Source: Haloarcula rubra (GTDB taxonomy: Archaea > Halobacteriota > Halobacteria > Halobacteriales > Haloarculaceae). From it: DNA of 64,000 nucleotides. Of this stretch, positions 24,944-34,186 are shown piece after piece; positions within the stretch are counted from its first letter, which is position 1, and the number at the start of each line of letters is the position of its first letter. The stretch is taken from the NCBI RefSeq assembly GCF_019599465.1, contig NZ_RKLR01000002.1, positions 186,001 through 250,000 of the forward strand. Reading direction: 5' to 3'. The position numbers and the translations under genes were made by a program. Under the pieces are notes generated by a model, which saw only the letters and a program-made list of their open reading frames with translations, did no database searches and was not told where the DNA came from.

Positions 24944-25585
24944 ATGGGACTGCTAACAAACCTCAAAGACAGCATTTCACGGGCAGCATCGACGCTGTTC
25001 TCCGAAGAAGACCCGAAGCGCATCGGGATATACGGTCCGCCGAACGCCGGTAAGACGACGCTCGCGAACCGTATCGCACGCGACTGGACCGGCGACGCCG
25101 TCGGCCCGGAGAGTCACGTGCCACACGAGACGCGCCGCGCGCGCCGGAAGGAGAACGTCGAGATAGAACGGGACGGGAAGAAGGTGACCATCGACATCGT
25201 CGACACGCCGGGTGTGACGACGAAAGTCGACTACACCGAGTTCCTGGAACACGACATGGAGAAAGACGACGCGGTCCGTCGCTCCCGCGAAGCCACCGAA
25301 GGGGTGGCGGAAGCGATGCACTGGCTTCGCGAGGACGTCGACGGCGTCATCTACGTCCTCGACTCGGCGACGGACCCGTTCACGCAGGTCAACACGATGC
25401 TCATCGGCATCATCGAGAGTCAGGACCTCCCGGTGTTGATTCTCGCCAACAAGATAGACCTGGAGGAGTCGTCGGTCCAGCGGATTCGGAACGCCTACCC
25501 ACAACACGAGACCATCCCGCTCTCCGCGCTGGAGGGCGACAACATGGACGAGGTCTACGACAAGATAGCGGAGTACTTCGGGTGA
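24944..25585 (+). CDS. oapA: Era-like GTP-binding protein, origin-associated OapA
   Basis: The 213-residue GTPase has GPPNAGKTTL (G1/P-loop, about residue 30), DTPGV (G3) and NKID (G4), in order, with a C-terminal SALEGDNMDEVY (G5-like SA). It is the first gene right of the origin, and the trio GTPase, DUF2073 protein and zinc-ribbon protein next to orc1 is known in Halobacterium as the origin-associated proteins. Its cellular job is not established; a link to replication is inferred from conserved position. ATG 24944 follows a GGAGG-type sequence. It is 4 nt from oapB. Confidence 0.88.
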   Translation: MGLLTNLKDSISRAASTLFSEEDPKRIGIYGPPNAGKTTLANRIARDWTGDAVGPESHVPHETRRARRKENVEIERDGKKVTIDIVDTPGVTTKVDYTEFLEHDMEKDDAVRRSREATEGVAEAMHWLREDVDGVIYVLDSATDPFTQVNTMLIGIIESQDLPVLILANKIDLEESSVQRIRNAYPQHETIPLSALEGDNMDEVYDKIAEYFG

Positions 25586-25589
25586 TACC

Positions 25590-25973
25590 ATGGCAGAGAT
25601 AAAAGGCCCCGACGACGGCGTGCAGATAGACCTCATCAGCGGCGAACGGATGGACGGCCTCGCCTCGATGGAGAAGATACGCATCATCCTCGACGGGGTG
25701 CGCGACGGCAACATCGTCATCCTCGAAGAGGGTCTCTCGCCCGACGAGGAGTCCCGTCTCATCGAGGTGACGATGACCGAGATAAGCCCCGACGAGTTCA
25801 ACGGCATCGAGATAGAGACCTACCCCAAATCGGAAACGGCAGACCAGAGCATCCTGGACCGCATCATGGGCAAGGAGTCGACGAAGAAACTGACCGTCAT
25901 CGGTCCTGCCAACCAGATAGAGACACTCCACAAGGACGAAACCCTCATCAGCGCGCTCGTCTCCCGGAAATAA
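25590..25973 (+). CDS. oapB: DUF2073 protein, origin-associated OapB
   Basis: The 127-residue protein is all soluble, rich in charged residues, with a compact N-terminal domain (GVQIDLISGERMDGLASMEKIRIIL) and a predicted alpha/beta body ending DETLISALVSRK. DUF2073 proteins are found next to oapA in haloarchaea. No catalytic residues are recognisable. Its stop codon overlaps the start of oapC by one base (TAATG), so translation is probably coupled. It is the middle gene of the oapABC unit. Confidence 0.85.
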   Translation: MAEIKGPDDGVQIDLISGERMDGLASMEKIRIILDGVRDGNIVILEEGLSPDEESRLIEVTMTEISPDEFNGIEIETYPKSETADQSILDRIMGKESTKKLTVIGPANQIETLHKDETLISALVSRK

Positions 25974-26683
25974 TGCCACACCAGTGTACGAACTGCGGCC
26001 GCGCGTTCGACGACGGCTCGAAGGAGATGCTGTCGGGGTGTCCGGACTGTGGCGGTAACAAGTTCCAGTTCCGGCCCGACGGCGTCGACAGTTCGAACCC
26101 GCCGGACCCGGACGCGGAGCCACCGGAACCCCCGGAGCCTCCGGGGGCCGACAGCACCGTCGCCCGCACCGTCGGGAAGACGGCGGCGACGGTCCGTGAC
26201 ATCGTCGGCGGTAACGGGGGCGACGACCCGAGCGTCGGTGCCGACCACGGGGCCGGCAGTTCCACTGGAACCACCGGGGCCGAGGGGACGTCCCCCGAGA
26301 CAGACCGGAACGAGGCGGCGACGCGTCCGGAGGTCGAGGCCCAGCGGACGGATACCGAGGACGCCGCACAGGCGAGCGCCCGCGCGGACGTGGTGACGCC
26401 GGACGAACTCCCACAGGAGCCACAGACCGACGCCGAGAGCGAACATCGCTTCCGGCCCGTCGGGGCCGACCCGGACCCGCCCGAGGAACCCGAGGAGACG
26501 GAGCGCCCGGACCTCAAGGAACTCCGCGAGGAACTCAACGACCAGTTCGAGTCCATCAAGGTCCTCGAACCGGGCCAGTACGAACTCAACCTGATGGAAC
26601 TGTACGACCGCGAGGAGTACATCGTCGCGTTGCAGGAGGACGGGCGCTACTCCATCCAGGTCCCGGAGTCGTTCCGCGAGTAA
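25973..26683 (+). CDS. oapC: Zinc-ribbon protein, origin-associated OapC
   Basis: The 236-residue protein starts with CTNCGRAFDDGSKEMLSGCPDCG, a CxxC-x14-CxxC zinc ribbon (residues 5-26), followed by a long low-complexity acidic, Pro/Glu-rich linker, then a conserved C-terminal domain (LREELNDQFESIKVLEPGQYELNLMELYDREEYIVALQEDGRYSIQVP). That C-terminal block is the most conserved-looking part and is probably the binding module. The zinc ribbon could bind nucleic acid or protein. It shares an operon with oapA and oapB; function unproven. Confidence 0.83.
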   Translation: MPHQCTNCGRAFDDGSKEMLSGCPDCGGNKFQFRPDGVDSSNPPDPDAEPPEPPEPPGADSTVARTVGKTAATVRDIVGGNGGDDPSVGADHGAGSSTGTTGAEGTSPETDRNEAATRPEVEAQRTDTEDAAQASARADVVTPDELPQEPQTDAESEHRFRPVGADPDPPEEPEETERPDLKELREELNDQFESIKVLEPGQYELNLMELYDREEYIVALQEDGRYSIQVPESFRE

Positions 26684-26717
26684 CCCCTCATTCTTCGGGT
26701 CGAACCCGGCACAATCG

Positions 26718-26725
26718 TTATATAA
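26718..26725 (+). promoter_or_regulatory. TATA box for the small gene at 26753
   Basis: TTATATAA, centred about 31 nt before the ATG at 26753, the best TATA match in this neighbourhood. Confidence 0.65.
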
Positions 26726-26752
26726 CACCGCGGAGATGAATCGCGTACGACC

Positions 26753-26890
26753 ATGACACACCGGGACTACGGACAGACGGGCGCACACCTCGACGAGTGG
26801 GCGTCACTCCTCGGTACGGACATCGCCGAGGAGTCACGCGACCACACGGACGAGACCGACGTGCTGGAAGAGCAGTCAGAGCACGTCTGA
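26753..26890 (+). CDS. Small acidic protein (45 aa)
   Basis: ATG 26753 opens a 45-codon frame MTHRDYGQTGAHLDEWASLL..., rich in Asp, Glu, His and Thr, with no hydrophobic span, so it would be a soluble small protein. A strong TATA element at 26718 with correct leaderless spacing, and a composition matching haloarchaeal proteins, support it as real. The family is not recognised. It lies between oapC and the convergent malate dehydrogenase gene. Confidence 0.6.
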   Translation: MTHRDYGQTGAHLDEWASLLGTDIAEESRDHTDETDVLEEQSEHV

Positions 26891-26932
26891 GCGTCACGAG
26901 AGGAAACGGGAGAGGAGAACTGCGACGGCGGC

Positions 26933-27847
26933 TTACTCGATTTTGTCGTACTGGTCCGAGAGCTTCTCGGCCGCTTCGGCCATCAGGTCCTGTTCGTAGT
27001 CGTCGAGGTCCCACTCGACGATCTCCTCGACGCCGTTCGAGCCGAGTCGGACGGGGACGCCGAAGGCGGTGTCCTCGTGGCCGAACTCGCCCTGCAGTTT
27101 CACGGAGGCGGGCAGGACCTCGCCGGTGTCGCGGACGATGGCTTCGACCATGTGGGCGACGCCGCGGGCCGGGCCCCACTCGGTCGCACCCTTGCGTTCG
27201 ATGACGTCCATCGCGGACTCCTGCAGGTCGCCGAGAATCTCCTCGCGCTCGTCGTCGTCGAACTCGGGGTCACGGCCGTCGACGCGGACCTTCGAGAAGA
27301 CGGGGACCTGTGCGTCGCCGTGTTCGCCGAGGATGGTCGCCTCGACGTTCTGGGTCGGGGCGTCGAAGCGCTCGGAGAGGACGTAGCGGAACCGCGCGGA
27401 GTCGAGTCGGCCGCCGAAGCCGATGACCTGCTCGCGCGAGCGGTCGCCGGCCTCGTAGAGGTGCCGGTTGAGCAGGTCGACGGGGTTCGACGTCGTCAGC
27501 GAGACGTAGTCGTCGTTGTGCTCGTCCAGCGAGGACTGGATGTCCTCCATGATGGGCGCGTTGTCGCCCGCGAGGTCGATGCGGGTCTGGCCCGGCTGAC
27601 GGGGGATGCCGGCCGTGATGACGACGACGTCCGAGCCGGCGGTGTCCTCGTAGCCGCCCTGTCGGACCGTCGTGTTCGAGTCGTAGGCGATGCCGTGGTT
27701 GGTGTCGGCGGCCTGCCCGATGGTGTCTTCCTCCTTGTCCGGGATGTCGACGAAGACGACTTCGTCCGCGATGTCGCGGAGCGCGATGTTGTACCCTGCC
27801 GCGGCGCCGACCGTTCCGGCCGCGCCGACTACGCTTACCTTTGTCAT
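26933..27847 (-). CDS. mdh: Malate dehydrogenase, L-lactate/malate dehydrogenase family
   Basis: The 304-residue enzyme has the NAD-binding [13 protein letters not shown] (residues 8-20), the conserved substrate-loop segment [17 protein letters not shown] with the arginine that selects oxaloacetate/malate over pyruvate/lactate, and LGEHGDA with the catalytic His. Its sequence and high acidic content match the well-studied tetrameric halophilic malate dehydrogenase. It catalyses malate + NAD+ to oxaloacetate in the citric acid cycle. ATG 27847 is preferred; the long frame before it is not conserved. It is convergent with the oap cluster. Confidence 0.95.
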   Translation of the reverse strand: MTKVSVVGAAGTVGAAAGYNIALRDIADEVVFVDIPDKEEDTIGQAADTNHGIAYDSNTTVRQGGYEDTAGSDVVVITAGIPRQPGQTRIDLAGDNAPIMEDIQSSLDEHNDDYVSLTTSNPVDLLNRHLYEAGDRSREQVIGFGGRLDSARFRYVLSERFDAPTQNVEATILGEHGDAQVPVFSKVRVDGRDPEFDDDEREEILGDLQESAMDVIERKGATEWGPARGVAHMVEAIVRDTGEVLPASVKLQGEFGHEDTAFGVPVRLGSNGVEEIVEWDLDDYEQDLMAEAAEKLSDQYDKIE

Positions 27848-27955
27848 ACCATTCGGAACGCCTCTCGCGCGAACGTTAAACGTGTCGAAACCCCCCTCCA
27901 CGGGTCGCTGATTGCACCCGAAAACGGTTTTCAGCGCCACGGCGTTGGTACGTGT

Positions 27956-28789
27956 ATGAGCGACTTCGACAAGGAAGCCGAACGCGAGAAACTCCGCGAG
28001 AAGTTCGAGAAAGAGGAGGAACAGCGCGCGGCCACCGAGCAGATGAGCGAACTCCTGTTGAAGGGGGCCACGATGACGAACGCCCACTGTTCGGACTGTG
28101 GGGACCCCATCTTCCGCTACGACGGGCAGGAGTTCTGTCCCACCTGCCAGAAGCCCATCACACGCGAGCAGGGAGCGTCGGAGGACGGGACCGACGACGA
28201 GGGCGACCAGTCCGCCGACGGCCAGTCAGGGGACCACATCGAGGTGGCGAACCCGAGCGACGAGGCGCGCGTCCAGTTCGGTGGCGACGACGCGGCGGCG
28301 AGCGACCAAGCGGCGAGCGACCCGGCGGCCCGGACGGACGAGCAGGCTCAGGGCGACGCCGAGGCCGGGCCGGACTCACAGCCCTCGGACCAGACTGCCG
28401 CCGACCAGCAGCCGGCGTCGCCGGCGGAACCGCGACGCGAAGTGCCGTCTGCCGACCCCGCCCGTACTCCAGACGAAGCGGGGGGCGACCGAGCCACGGA
28501 CGAGCGAGACGACGCCACACGCCAGCCAGAGCGCGCGCCGCGCCGGTCTCCCGACCGCGAGGACCACACGGGCCGGCGGCCTGACCCGGACGTTTCCACT
28601 CGAACCGCGTCCGGTGAGGGGTCACGGAGTGACGTCCGCGCGGACCTCGCCGCCGCGGAGTCGCTGCTGGCGGAGACGGTCCGACGCTTCGCGGAACGGG
28701 CGGCGGCGGCCGAGGACCCGAGAGAGGCACGCGAACACCTCGCGGCCGCCCGCGAGGCCGCAGAGGCCCTCGACGCGGCGAGGTTCTGA
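27956..28789 (+). CDS. Sjogren's syndrome/scleroderma autoantigen 1-like zinc-ribbon protein
   Basis: After ATG 27956 the protein starts with a charged helix ([40 protein letters not shown]) and then [20 protein letters not shown], the four-cysteine zinc ribbon typical of this archaeal/eukaryal family. The rest (about residues 65-220) is a long disordered Asp/Glu/Ala/Pro-rich linker, and the final 50 residues form a predicted helix pair. A role is not established for archaeal members. It stands 108 nt from the divergent mdh start and 185 nt from hef. Confidence 0.8.
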   Translation: MSDFDKEAEREKLREKFEKEEEQRAATEQMSELLLKGATMTNAHCSDCGDPIFRYDGQEFCPTCQKPITREQGASEDGTDDEGDQSADGQSGDHIEVANPSDEARVQFGGDDAAASDQAASDPAARTDEQAQGDAEAGPDSQPSDQTAADQQPASPAEPRREVPSADPARTPDEAGGDRATDERDDATRQPERAPRRSPDREDHTGRRPDPDVSTRTASGEGSRSDVRADLAAAESLLAETVRRFAERAAAAEDPREAREHLAAAREAAEALDAARF

Positions 28790-28974
28790 GCGAGTCCGGC
28801 GTCTGGCGAGTACCCGGTGGTGGAGTCAGCCGTCGGCGCGGACCGCGTCGGTGGGTTCGACGGCGGCTCCGTCGCGATGGGCGTCGAGTCTGTCGCGGAG
28901 CGAGCGATAGTCGGGTAACACCGGGACGGCGGGGTCGCCACGCGGGGGACTGCCGTCGTCCCGGTCCGGGCGAG

Positions 28975-31458
28975 TCAGGGCTCGTAGTCGCCGCCGACGA
29001 CGTCGCGGATACGGTCTGCGGTCACGTCGCCGATGCCGTCGACGGCGAGGAGGTCGTCGTGGTCGGCGGTCATCACCGCCTCGACGCTCCCGAAGTGTTC
29101 GAGGAGGTTCCGGGCGGTCACCGGCCCGACTTCCGCGACGGAGGTGACGACGTACTCCTGTTGCTCGGCCAGCGTCTTCGACTGCTTCTCGCCGTGGACG
29201 CTCACCTCTCGGTCGCCCTCGTCCTGTTCCCGGCCGGCGATGGTCTCTAGCAGGTCGGCCGTCTCGGCCTCGTCCGCGGTGCGCATCACGCTGGCACCGA
29301 AGTCGACGGCCAGCGAGGCCAGTGCGCCGTTGATGGCCCTGTGGTGGACGTTCCGGGCGCCGTAGAGGTCTTCGCCCTCGACGACGACGACCGGGCGAGC
29401 GTAGTGGCGGGTGGCGTCGCCGACTTGCTCGAACATCGACCGGTCGCCGCCGGTCAGCGTGTCCAGGAAGTCCGCGACGGTCTTTCGCTCGACGACGACG
29501 CGGTCCGAGAGGACGTAGTCGCCGACGGCCAGCGTCTCCAGTCGCGTCTCGACGCCGTCGCGGGTCGAGAGGTCCCGGGCGATGGTCGAGTCGAGTTCGC
29601 GCTGGTCGGCCACTATCTCGATGGTTTCGGTGTCGCCGGCCGCCGTCGCGACAGTCCCGTCCAGTTCGTCGGCGTCGGTCCCGGCCTCGTCGGCCACGTC
29701 CTCGCCGGCGAACGCGTCGAGGCCGGCCTGTCCGTCGTCGCTCGTGCTCTCGGCGCCGCCCCCGCCGCCGCTCTCGCCCCCGGTTTCGGCTGGAGCGGAC
29801 CCGGAGCCGTCGTCTGTGGTGGTGTCCCGGTCGGCCTCGCTCTCGGTCCCGTCACCCTCGGCGTCGGCGTACTCGTCTAAGCCCGTCTGGTCGAGTTCGG
29901 CCTCCAACTCCCCGGCGACGCTCTTGAGGTTCTGTAACTCCCGCTTCATCCGCTTCTGGTCGTTCCGGGCCTTCCAGAAGTACGCCTCGTCGCGGGTGTC
30001 TTCGGCCAGCAAGACGACGACGCGGCCCTCCGCCTGCCGGCCGGTCCGGCCCTTGCGCTGGATGGCGCGGATGGCCGTCGGCACCGGTTCGTAGAACATC
30101 ACGAGGTCGACCTCCGGCACGTCCAGTCCCTCCTCGGCGACGGAGGTCGACACGAGGACCTCGAACTCGCCCGCCCGGAAGCGGTCTAAGGTGTCCTGTT
30201 GCTCGGTCTGGGTCATCCCCTCGCTGCCGTCGGTGTCGCTCTGTCCGACGAACTTCTCGGTCTGGAAGTGGTCCGAGAGGAAGTCCACCAGCGTCTCGGC
30301 GGTGTCACGCGACTCGGTGAAGACGATGACTCGCTCGCCGTTCTCGATGCCCAGCGTCTCGGCCAGCAACATCCGCGTCTGGCGGAACTTCGGGTGCAGG
30401 TCGTCGTACGCGTTGGCCTTGCGCATCGCCTCGCGAATCTTGGGTTCGCTGACGAGTCGCTGGTCGGCCTTCGACGCCCCCGAAGAGCGGGCGGCCTCCT
30501 TCAGGCGCTCGAAGTACCGCCGCAGCGACTCGACGCTCTGGGTCTCGACGTAGGTGACCGCCGTCCGCAACTTCCGAATCTCCGCGAGCAGGCTCATCCC
30601 CTGATACCCCTCGCTCTGGTCGTTGTCCATGAGTTTCCGCAACTCGGCCTGCATCCCCTGAATCTCGCGCTCGGAGAGGTCCGGCGAGGACTTGTTGGTG
30701 ACGCCCAGCTCCTTCAACTGTTCTAAGCGGTCCGCGACCACCTCGTTGACGGCGTCGCGTATCTCTATCACCACCTCCGGCAGTTCGATGCGCTGCCACA
30801 CCACGCTGGTGTCGTGGGTGTACTCGGCGACGTCGGCGTCGTCCTCGGTCATCACGGTGACCTCCGAGAGGCCGAGATTCTCACACACTTCGAGGATGGC
30901 TTCCTCGTCGTCGCCGGGGGAGGCGCTCATCGCGGTGACGAGGGGGTCGTCGGCGTCGGCGTGGTAGCGGTCGGCGATGTAGTTGTAGGCGTAGTCGCCG
31001 GTCGCGCGGTGGCACTCGTCGAACGTGCAGTGGGTGACCCCCGAGAGGTCGATGCGGTTGCCGACGAGGTCGTTCTCGACGACCTGCGGCGTCGCGATGA
31101 CGACACGGGCGCGCTCGAACAGTTCGGCCCGGTCGTCGGGTCTGACTTCACCCGTGAAAACGACGATCTCGTCGTCGGGAATCGTCAGCGCCTCGCGGTA
31201 GAACTCGGCGTGTTGCTGGACCAGCGGTTTCGTCGGCGCCAGCAGGAGGGCGGTGCCGCCGACGCTGTGGAGGCGTCGGGCGGTCACGAGCAGCGAGACG
31301 GTCGTCTTACCGAGGCCGGTGGGGAGACAGACGAGGGCGTGGGTATCGTCGGCGGTGTCGGCGAGTTCGACCTGATACCGACGGTTCTCCAGCAAGCCGT
31401 CGGTGACCAGCGGTTCCGTGACGTACTCGCCACCGGACTCGGCGTCGGTGGTCGCCAT
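28975..31458 (-). CDS. hef: Hef helicase-nuclease
   Basis: The 827-residue protein joins an SF2 helicase (Walker A LPTGLGKTTVSLLV, DECH box FDECHRATGD, motif VI region KGRTGRQAEGRVV) to a C-terminal XPF-type ERCC4 nuclease (VERKTVADF, the ERK-x3-D motif; VVVEGEDLYG) and a helix-hairpin-helix pair (VGPVTARNLLEHFGSVEAV, IGDVTADRIRDVV). A Ser/Gly/Ala/acidic linker of about 80 residues joins the halves. Hef acts on stalled replication forks and branched DNA in archaea. It is close to the origin but not co-transcribed with it. The start ATG 31458 fits the first helicase strand. Confidence 0.95.
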   Translation of the reverse strand: MATTDAESGGEYVTEPLVTDGLLENRRYQVELADTADDTHALVCLPTGLGKTTVSLLVTARRLHSVGGTALLLAPTKPLVQQHAEFYREALTIPDDEIVVFTGEVRPDDRAELFERARVVIATPQVVENDLVGNRIDLSGVTHCTFDECHRATGDYAYNYIADRYHADADDPLVTAMSASPGDDEEAILEVCENLGLSEVTVMTEDDADVAEYTHDTSVVWQRIELPEVVIEIRDAVNEVVADRLEQLKELGVTNKSSPDLSEREIQGMQAELRKLMDNDQSEGYQGMSLLAEIRKLRTAVTYVETQSVESLRRYFERLKEAARSSGASKADQRLVSEPKIREAMRKANAYDDLHPKFRQTRMLLAETLGIENGERVIVFTESRDTAETLVDFLSDHFQTEKFVGQSDTDGSEGMTQTEQQDTLDRFRAGEFEVLVSTSVAEEGLDVPEVDLVMFYEPVPTAIRAIQRKGRTGRQAEGRVVVLLAEDTRDEAYFWKARNDQKRMKRELQNLKSVAGELEAELDQTGLDEYADAEGDGTESEADRDTTTDDGSGSAPAETGGESGGGGGAESTSDDGQAGLDAFAGEDVADEAGTDADELDGTVATAAGDTETIEIVADQRELDSTIARDLSTRDGVETRLETLAVGDYVLSDRVVVERKTVADFLDTLTGGDRSMFEQVGDATRHYARPVVVVEGEDLYGARNVHHRAINGALASLAVDFGASVMRTADEAETADLLETIAGREQDEGDREVSVHGEKQSKTLAEQQEYVVTSVAEVGPVTARNLLEHFGSVEAVMTADHDDLLAVDGIGDVTADRIRDVVGGDYEP

Positions 31459-31561
31459 TGGCGTGGCGTTGGCCCCGGCGGTGGTTAAGGGTTCAGGTAG
31501 CGTGGTGGAAGTGAAACCGCGTGGACGAAGGTATTATTTCATCTTCTGATAATCATACGGC

Positions 31562-33241
31562 ATGACGGTGACCGGCCCGGTCGAAATCGCACTCGTCGCG
31601 TTCTTCTCGGTTTCGGGGCTGTCGCTCGCCGGGCTCACGCTGTACCTCCGGACCTATCCGACCGGCATTCGGGGTGTCCGCTCGTTTACCGCCCTGTTGG
31701 CACTGACGGCGGCGTGGTCGTTCGGCGCCGCCGCGAAGATAGTCTCGCCGACGCCGGTCGAACGCCTGTTGGTCGCGCTCGAACTCCCGCTGGGGGTGCT
31801 GTTCGTCCTCGTCTTCTTCGTGTTCGCCTCCCAGTACACGGGCCGCGACTGGCACCGCCGCCCCGTGTTCGTCGCGTACGTGGTGGTCGTGCTACTCGGC
31901 CTCGGACTCGGTATCCTCACGAACCCGCTCCACCACCTGTTCTGGGAGGACATCGAACTGTCGACGGCGGTGTTCCCCCACCTCGTCCACAGGGGACTGG
32001 GGCCGCTGTACTTCCTCTACGTCCTCCTCTCGTACGGGCTGTACTGTCTCGCGGTGTACGCGCTGCTCGGCATCCACCTCCGGAGTCGGTACAGCACCGA
32101 GTCGGTGTTGCTCGTCGCCTTCGGGAGCGCGCTACCGCTGTTCGTCAACGTCGTCTCGCTACTGGACAGTGCCCCGATTCCGGGGCTCGATTACACCCCT
32201 ATCGGACTGGCGCTGTTCGGCATCGCGACGACGTGGTCCATCCAGCTAGACTTCTTCGACATCGTGCCGTTGGCCCGCGATACGGCCGTCGAGCAGAGTA
32301 GCGAGGGCATGGTCATCCTCGACGCCGAGCGTCGCATCCGCGACTTCAACCCCACGGCCGCGGCGTTCCTGCCGTCGCTCGCGGACCACCGAAACGACCC
32401 GCTCGACCGGGTGGTCGAGAACGCCGACGAGTGGTTCGAGGACGCCGACGGCGGGCGGATAGAGTTCGCCCCCCAGACCGACGAAGACCGGTACCTCTCG
32501 GTCCAGACGTCCGCGATAACCGACGGGCCACACCACCTCGGCTGGACTGTCGTCCTTTCGGACATCACCGACCAGGAGCGGCGACAGCGCCACCTCCGTC
32601 TCGTCTCCCGGGTCCTGCGACACAACATGGCCAACCGAATCAACACCATCATGGGCCACGCGGAGGTGTTAGACGAGTTCGTCGACGAACGCGGGCGGAC
32701 ACATCTGGACGCCATCGACGAGAGCGCGAGTTCCATCATGGAGACGAGCGCGAAACTCCGGACGATACAGCGCATCGTCACCAGCGAGCGGAGCAGAGCG
32801 CGGACCGACGTCTCTGCCACCGTCGCGGCCGTCGTCGCCCGGTACTCGGACCAGTTCCCGGCGGCGACGGTGACGGCTTCCTGTCCCGACGAGGTGTTCG
32901 TCCGCTCGACGGTCGGACTGCAGGCCGCCCTCGAGAACCTCGTCGCGAACGGCATCGAACACGACCCGGACCCCCACCCGTCGGTGACCGTCACCGTCGC
33001 CGTCGACGGCGACGAAGTGACCGTCACCGTGGCCGACGAGGGGCCGGGCATCCCCGACACGGAGCGGCGCATCCTCGAAGAGGGGGAGACGCCGCTCCAG
33101 CACAGTTCCGGCGTCGGACTGTGGCTCGTCTACTGCTTCGTCGAACAGTCCGGCCGCGACCTGACCTTCGAGTTGGGGCCGGAGGGCGGGAGCGAAGTGT
33201 CGTTCACACTCGTCCGTGCGCCGGCGGAACTGGAGGGGTGA
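31562..33241 (+). CDS. Sensor histidine kinase with N-terminal 7TM region and PAS domain
   Basis: The 559-residue protein has about seven hydrophobic helices in residues 1-225, matching the histidine-kinase N-terminal 7TM domain, then a PAS domain (about 235-345), the H-box RHNMANRIN with His354, and a HATPase with LENLVANGIEH (N box), DEGPGIPD (G1) and SSGVGLWLVYCFVEQ (G2). All catalytic boxes look intact. It would sense a signal in or near the membrane. No response regulator is adjacent, as is usual in haloarchaea. It is 103 nt from the divergent hef start. Confidence 0.9.
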   Translation: MTVTGPVEIALVAFFSVSGLSLAGLTLYLRTYPTGIRGVRSFTALLALTAAWSFGAAAKIVSPTPVERLLVALELPLGVLFVLVFFVFASQYTGRDWHRRPVFVAYVVVVLLGLGLGILTNPLHHLFWEDIELSTAVFPHLVHRGLGPLYFLYVLLSYGLYCLAVYALLGIHLRSRYSTESVLLVAFGSALPLFVNVVSLLDSAPIPGLDYTPIGLALFGIATTWSIQLDFFDIVPLARDTAVEQSSEGMVILDAERRIRDFNPTAAAFLPSLADHRNDPLDRVVENADEWFEDADGGRIEFAPQTDEDRYLSVQTSAITDGPHHLGWTVVLSDITDQERRQRHLRLVSRVLRHNMANRINTIMGHAEVLDEFVDERGRTHLDAIDESASSIMETSAKLRTIQRIVTSERSRARTDVSATVAAVVARYSDQFPAATVTASCPDEVFVRSTVGLQAALENLVANGIEHDPDPHPSVTVTVAVDGDEVTVTVADEGPGIPDTERRILEEGETPLQHSSGVGLWLVYCFVEQSGRDLTFELGPEGGSEVSFTLVRAPAELEG

Positions 33242-33307
33242 CGCGTGGTCCGCAACTCGGGGCGTGGCGCACAGTCCTCACTATCGCCGGGGGAGTAGCC
33301 GACGAGA

Positions 33308-34186
33308 ATGTCGTTCCACAGTCACCGCGGCGCCGACTCGCTCTGGGACACCACCGTCCGGTGTCTGTGGTGGGCACAGCAACTCAGCGTCGTCCAGAGC
33401 GTCGTCGCGGCCGCGAAGACGGCGTTCGCGATGGCTCTCCTCGGGGTGACTGCCCCGGCGGCCCCCGTCGTCGTCGGGTTCGTCACCTTCGCCATCTACA
33501 CGGCCAACGACCTCGCCGACGTCGCCGAAGACGGCATCAACTGTCCCGAACGGTCCGCGTTCGTCTCCGACCACTGGGCGACGGTCGCGACCCTCGCCGT
33601 CGTCGGCCTGCTTCTCGGTGTCGGACTGGCGCTCGCGGCGGGCGGCGTGGCCGCCGTCACCGTCGCGCTGGTTCCGGTCGTCGCCTCTATCCTGTACAGC
33701 GTCCCGGTGGCATCCGGTCGCCGGCGACTGAAAGACGTGTTCCTCGTCAACACTGCGCTCGTGGCGGGTGCGTGGGGCGTGACGGTGACGCTGCTTCCGC
33801 TCGTGCTCGCGGGTCGGCCCGCCGGACCGCTCGCGGCGGCGGTCTGTCTGTTCTTCGTCCTCCGGTCGGTCGTCTCCGTCGAGGTGTTCAACGTCCGCGA
33901 CGTCGTCGGCGACGCCGTGACGGGCGTCGACACGCTCCCGGTCGTCCTCGGCGTCGGCCGGACGCGCCACCTACTCGCGACGCTGGACGGGTGCTCGCTC
34001 GCGGTCCTGGTCGCGCTCACGCCCGTCGCCGACGCGTCGCTCCCGGCGGTGTTCGGCCTCGCCGTGGTGAGCTACTCGCTGTCGATTACGTGGTTCCTCG
34101 GGCAGACGAACGCGACGGAACTGCTGTGTCTGGCCAAAGACGGGGAGTACCTCCTGCTCGGACTGGTCGCACTCGCACTCGCCTAG
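33308..34186 (+). CDS. UbiA-family prenyltransferase
   Basis: The 292-residue membrane protein shows both aspartate-rich motifs: NDLADVAED (around residue 73) and NVRDVVGDAVTGVD (around residue 198), the Mg2+-prenyl-diphosphate sites of UbiA enzymes, with about eight hydrophobic helices. Archaeal UbiA members transfer isoprenoid chains to quinone rings or to glycerol phosphate (DGGGP synthase). This one is not clearly either. Its 3' end overlaps by 4 nt the end of the convergent dolichol-kinase-like gene, also an isoprenoid function. Confidence 0.8.
   Translation: MSFHSHRGADSLWDTTVRCLWWAQQLSVVQSVVAAAKTAFAMALLGVTAPAAPVVVGFVTFAIYTANDLADVAEDGINCPERSAFVSDHWATVATLAVVGLLLGVGLALAAGGVAAVTVALVPVVASILYSVPVASGRRRLKDVFLVNTALVAGAWGVTVTLLPLVLAGRPAGPLAAAVCLFFVLRSVVSVEVFNVRDVVGDAVTGVDTLPVVLGVGRTRHLLATLDGCSLAVLVALTPVADASLPAVFGLAVVSYSLSITWFLGQTNATELLCLAKDGEYLLLGLVALALA

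Noticed and set aside
24507-24956. 149-residue plus-strand frame across the right half of the origin
   Set aside because: Overlaps the right ORB, has Arg/Ser-rich random composition and ends inside oapA in another frame.
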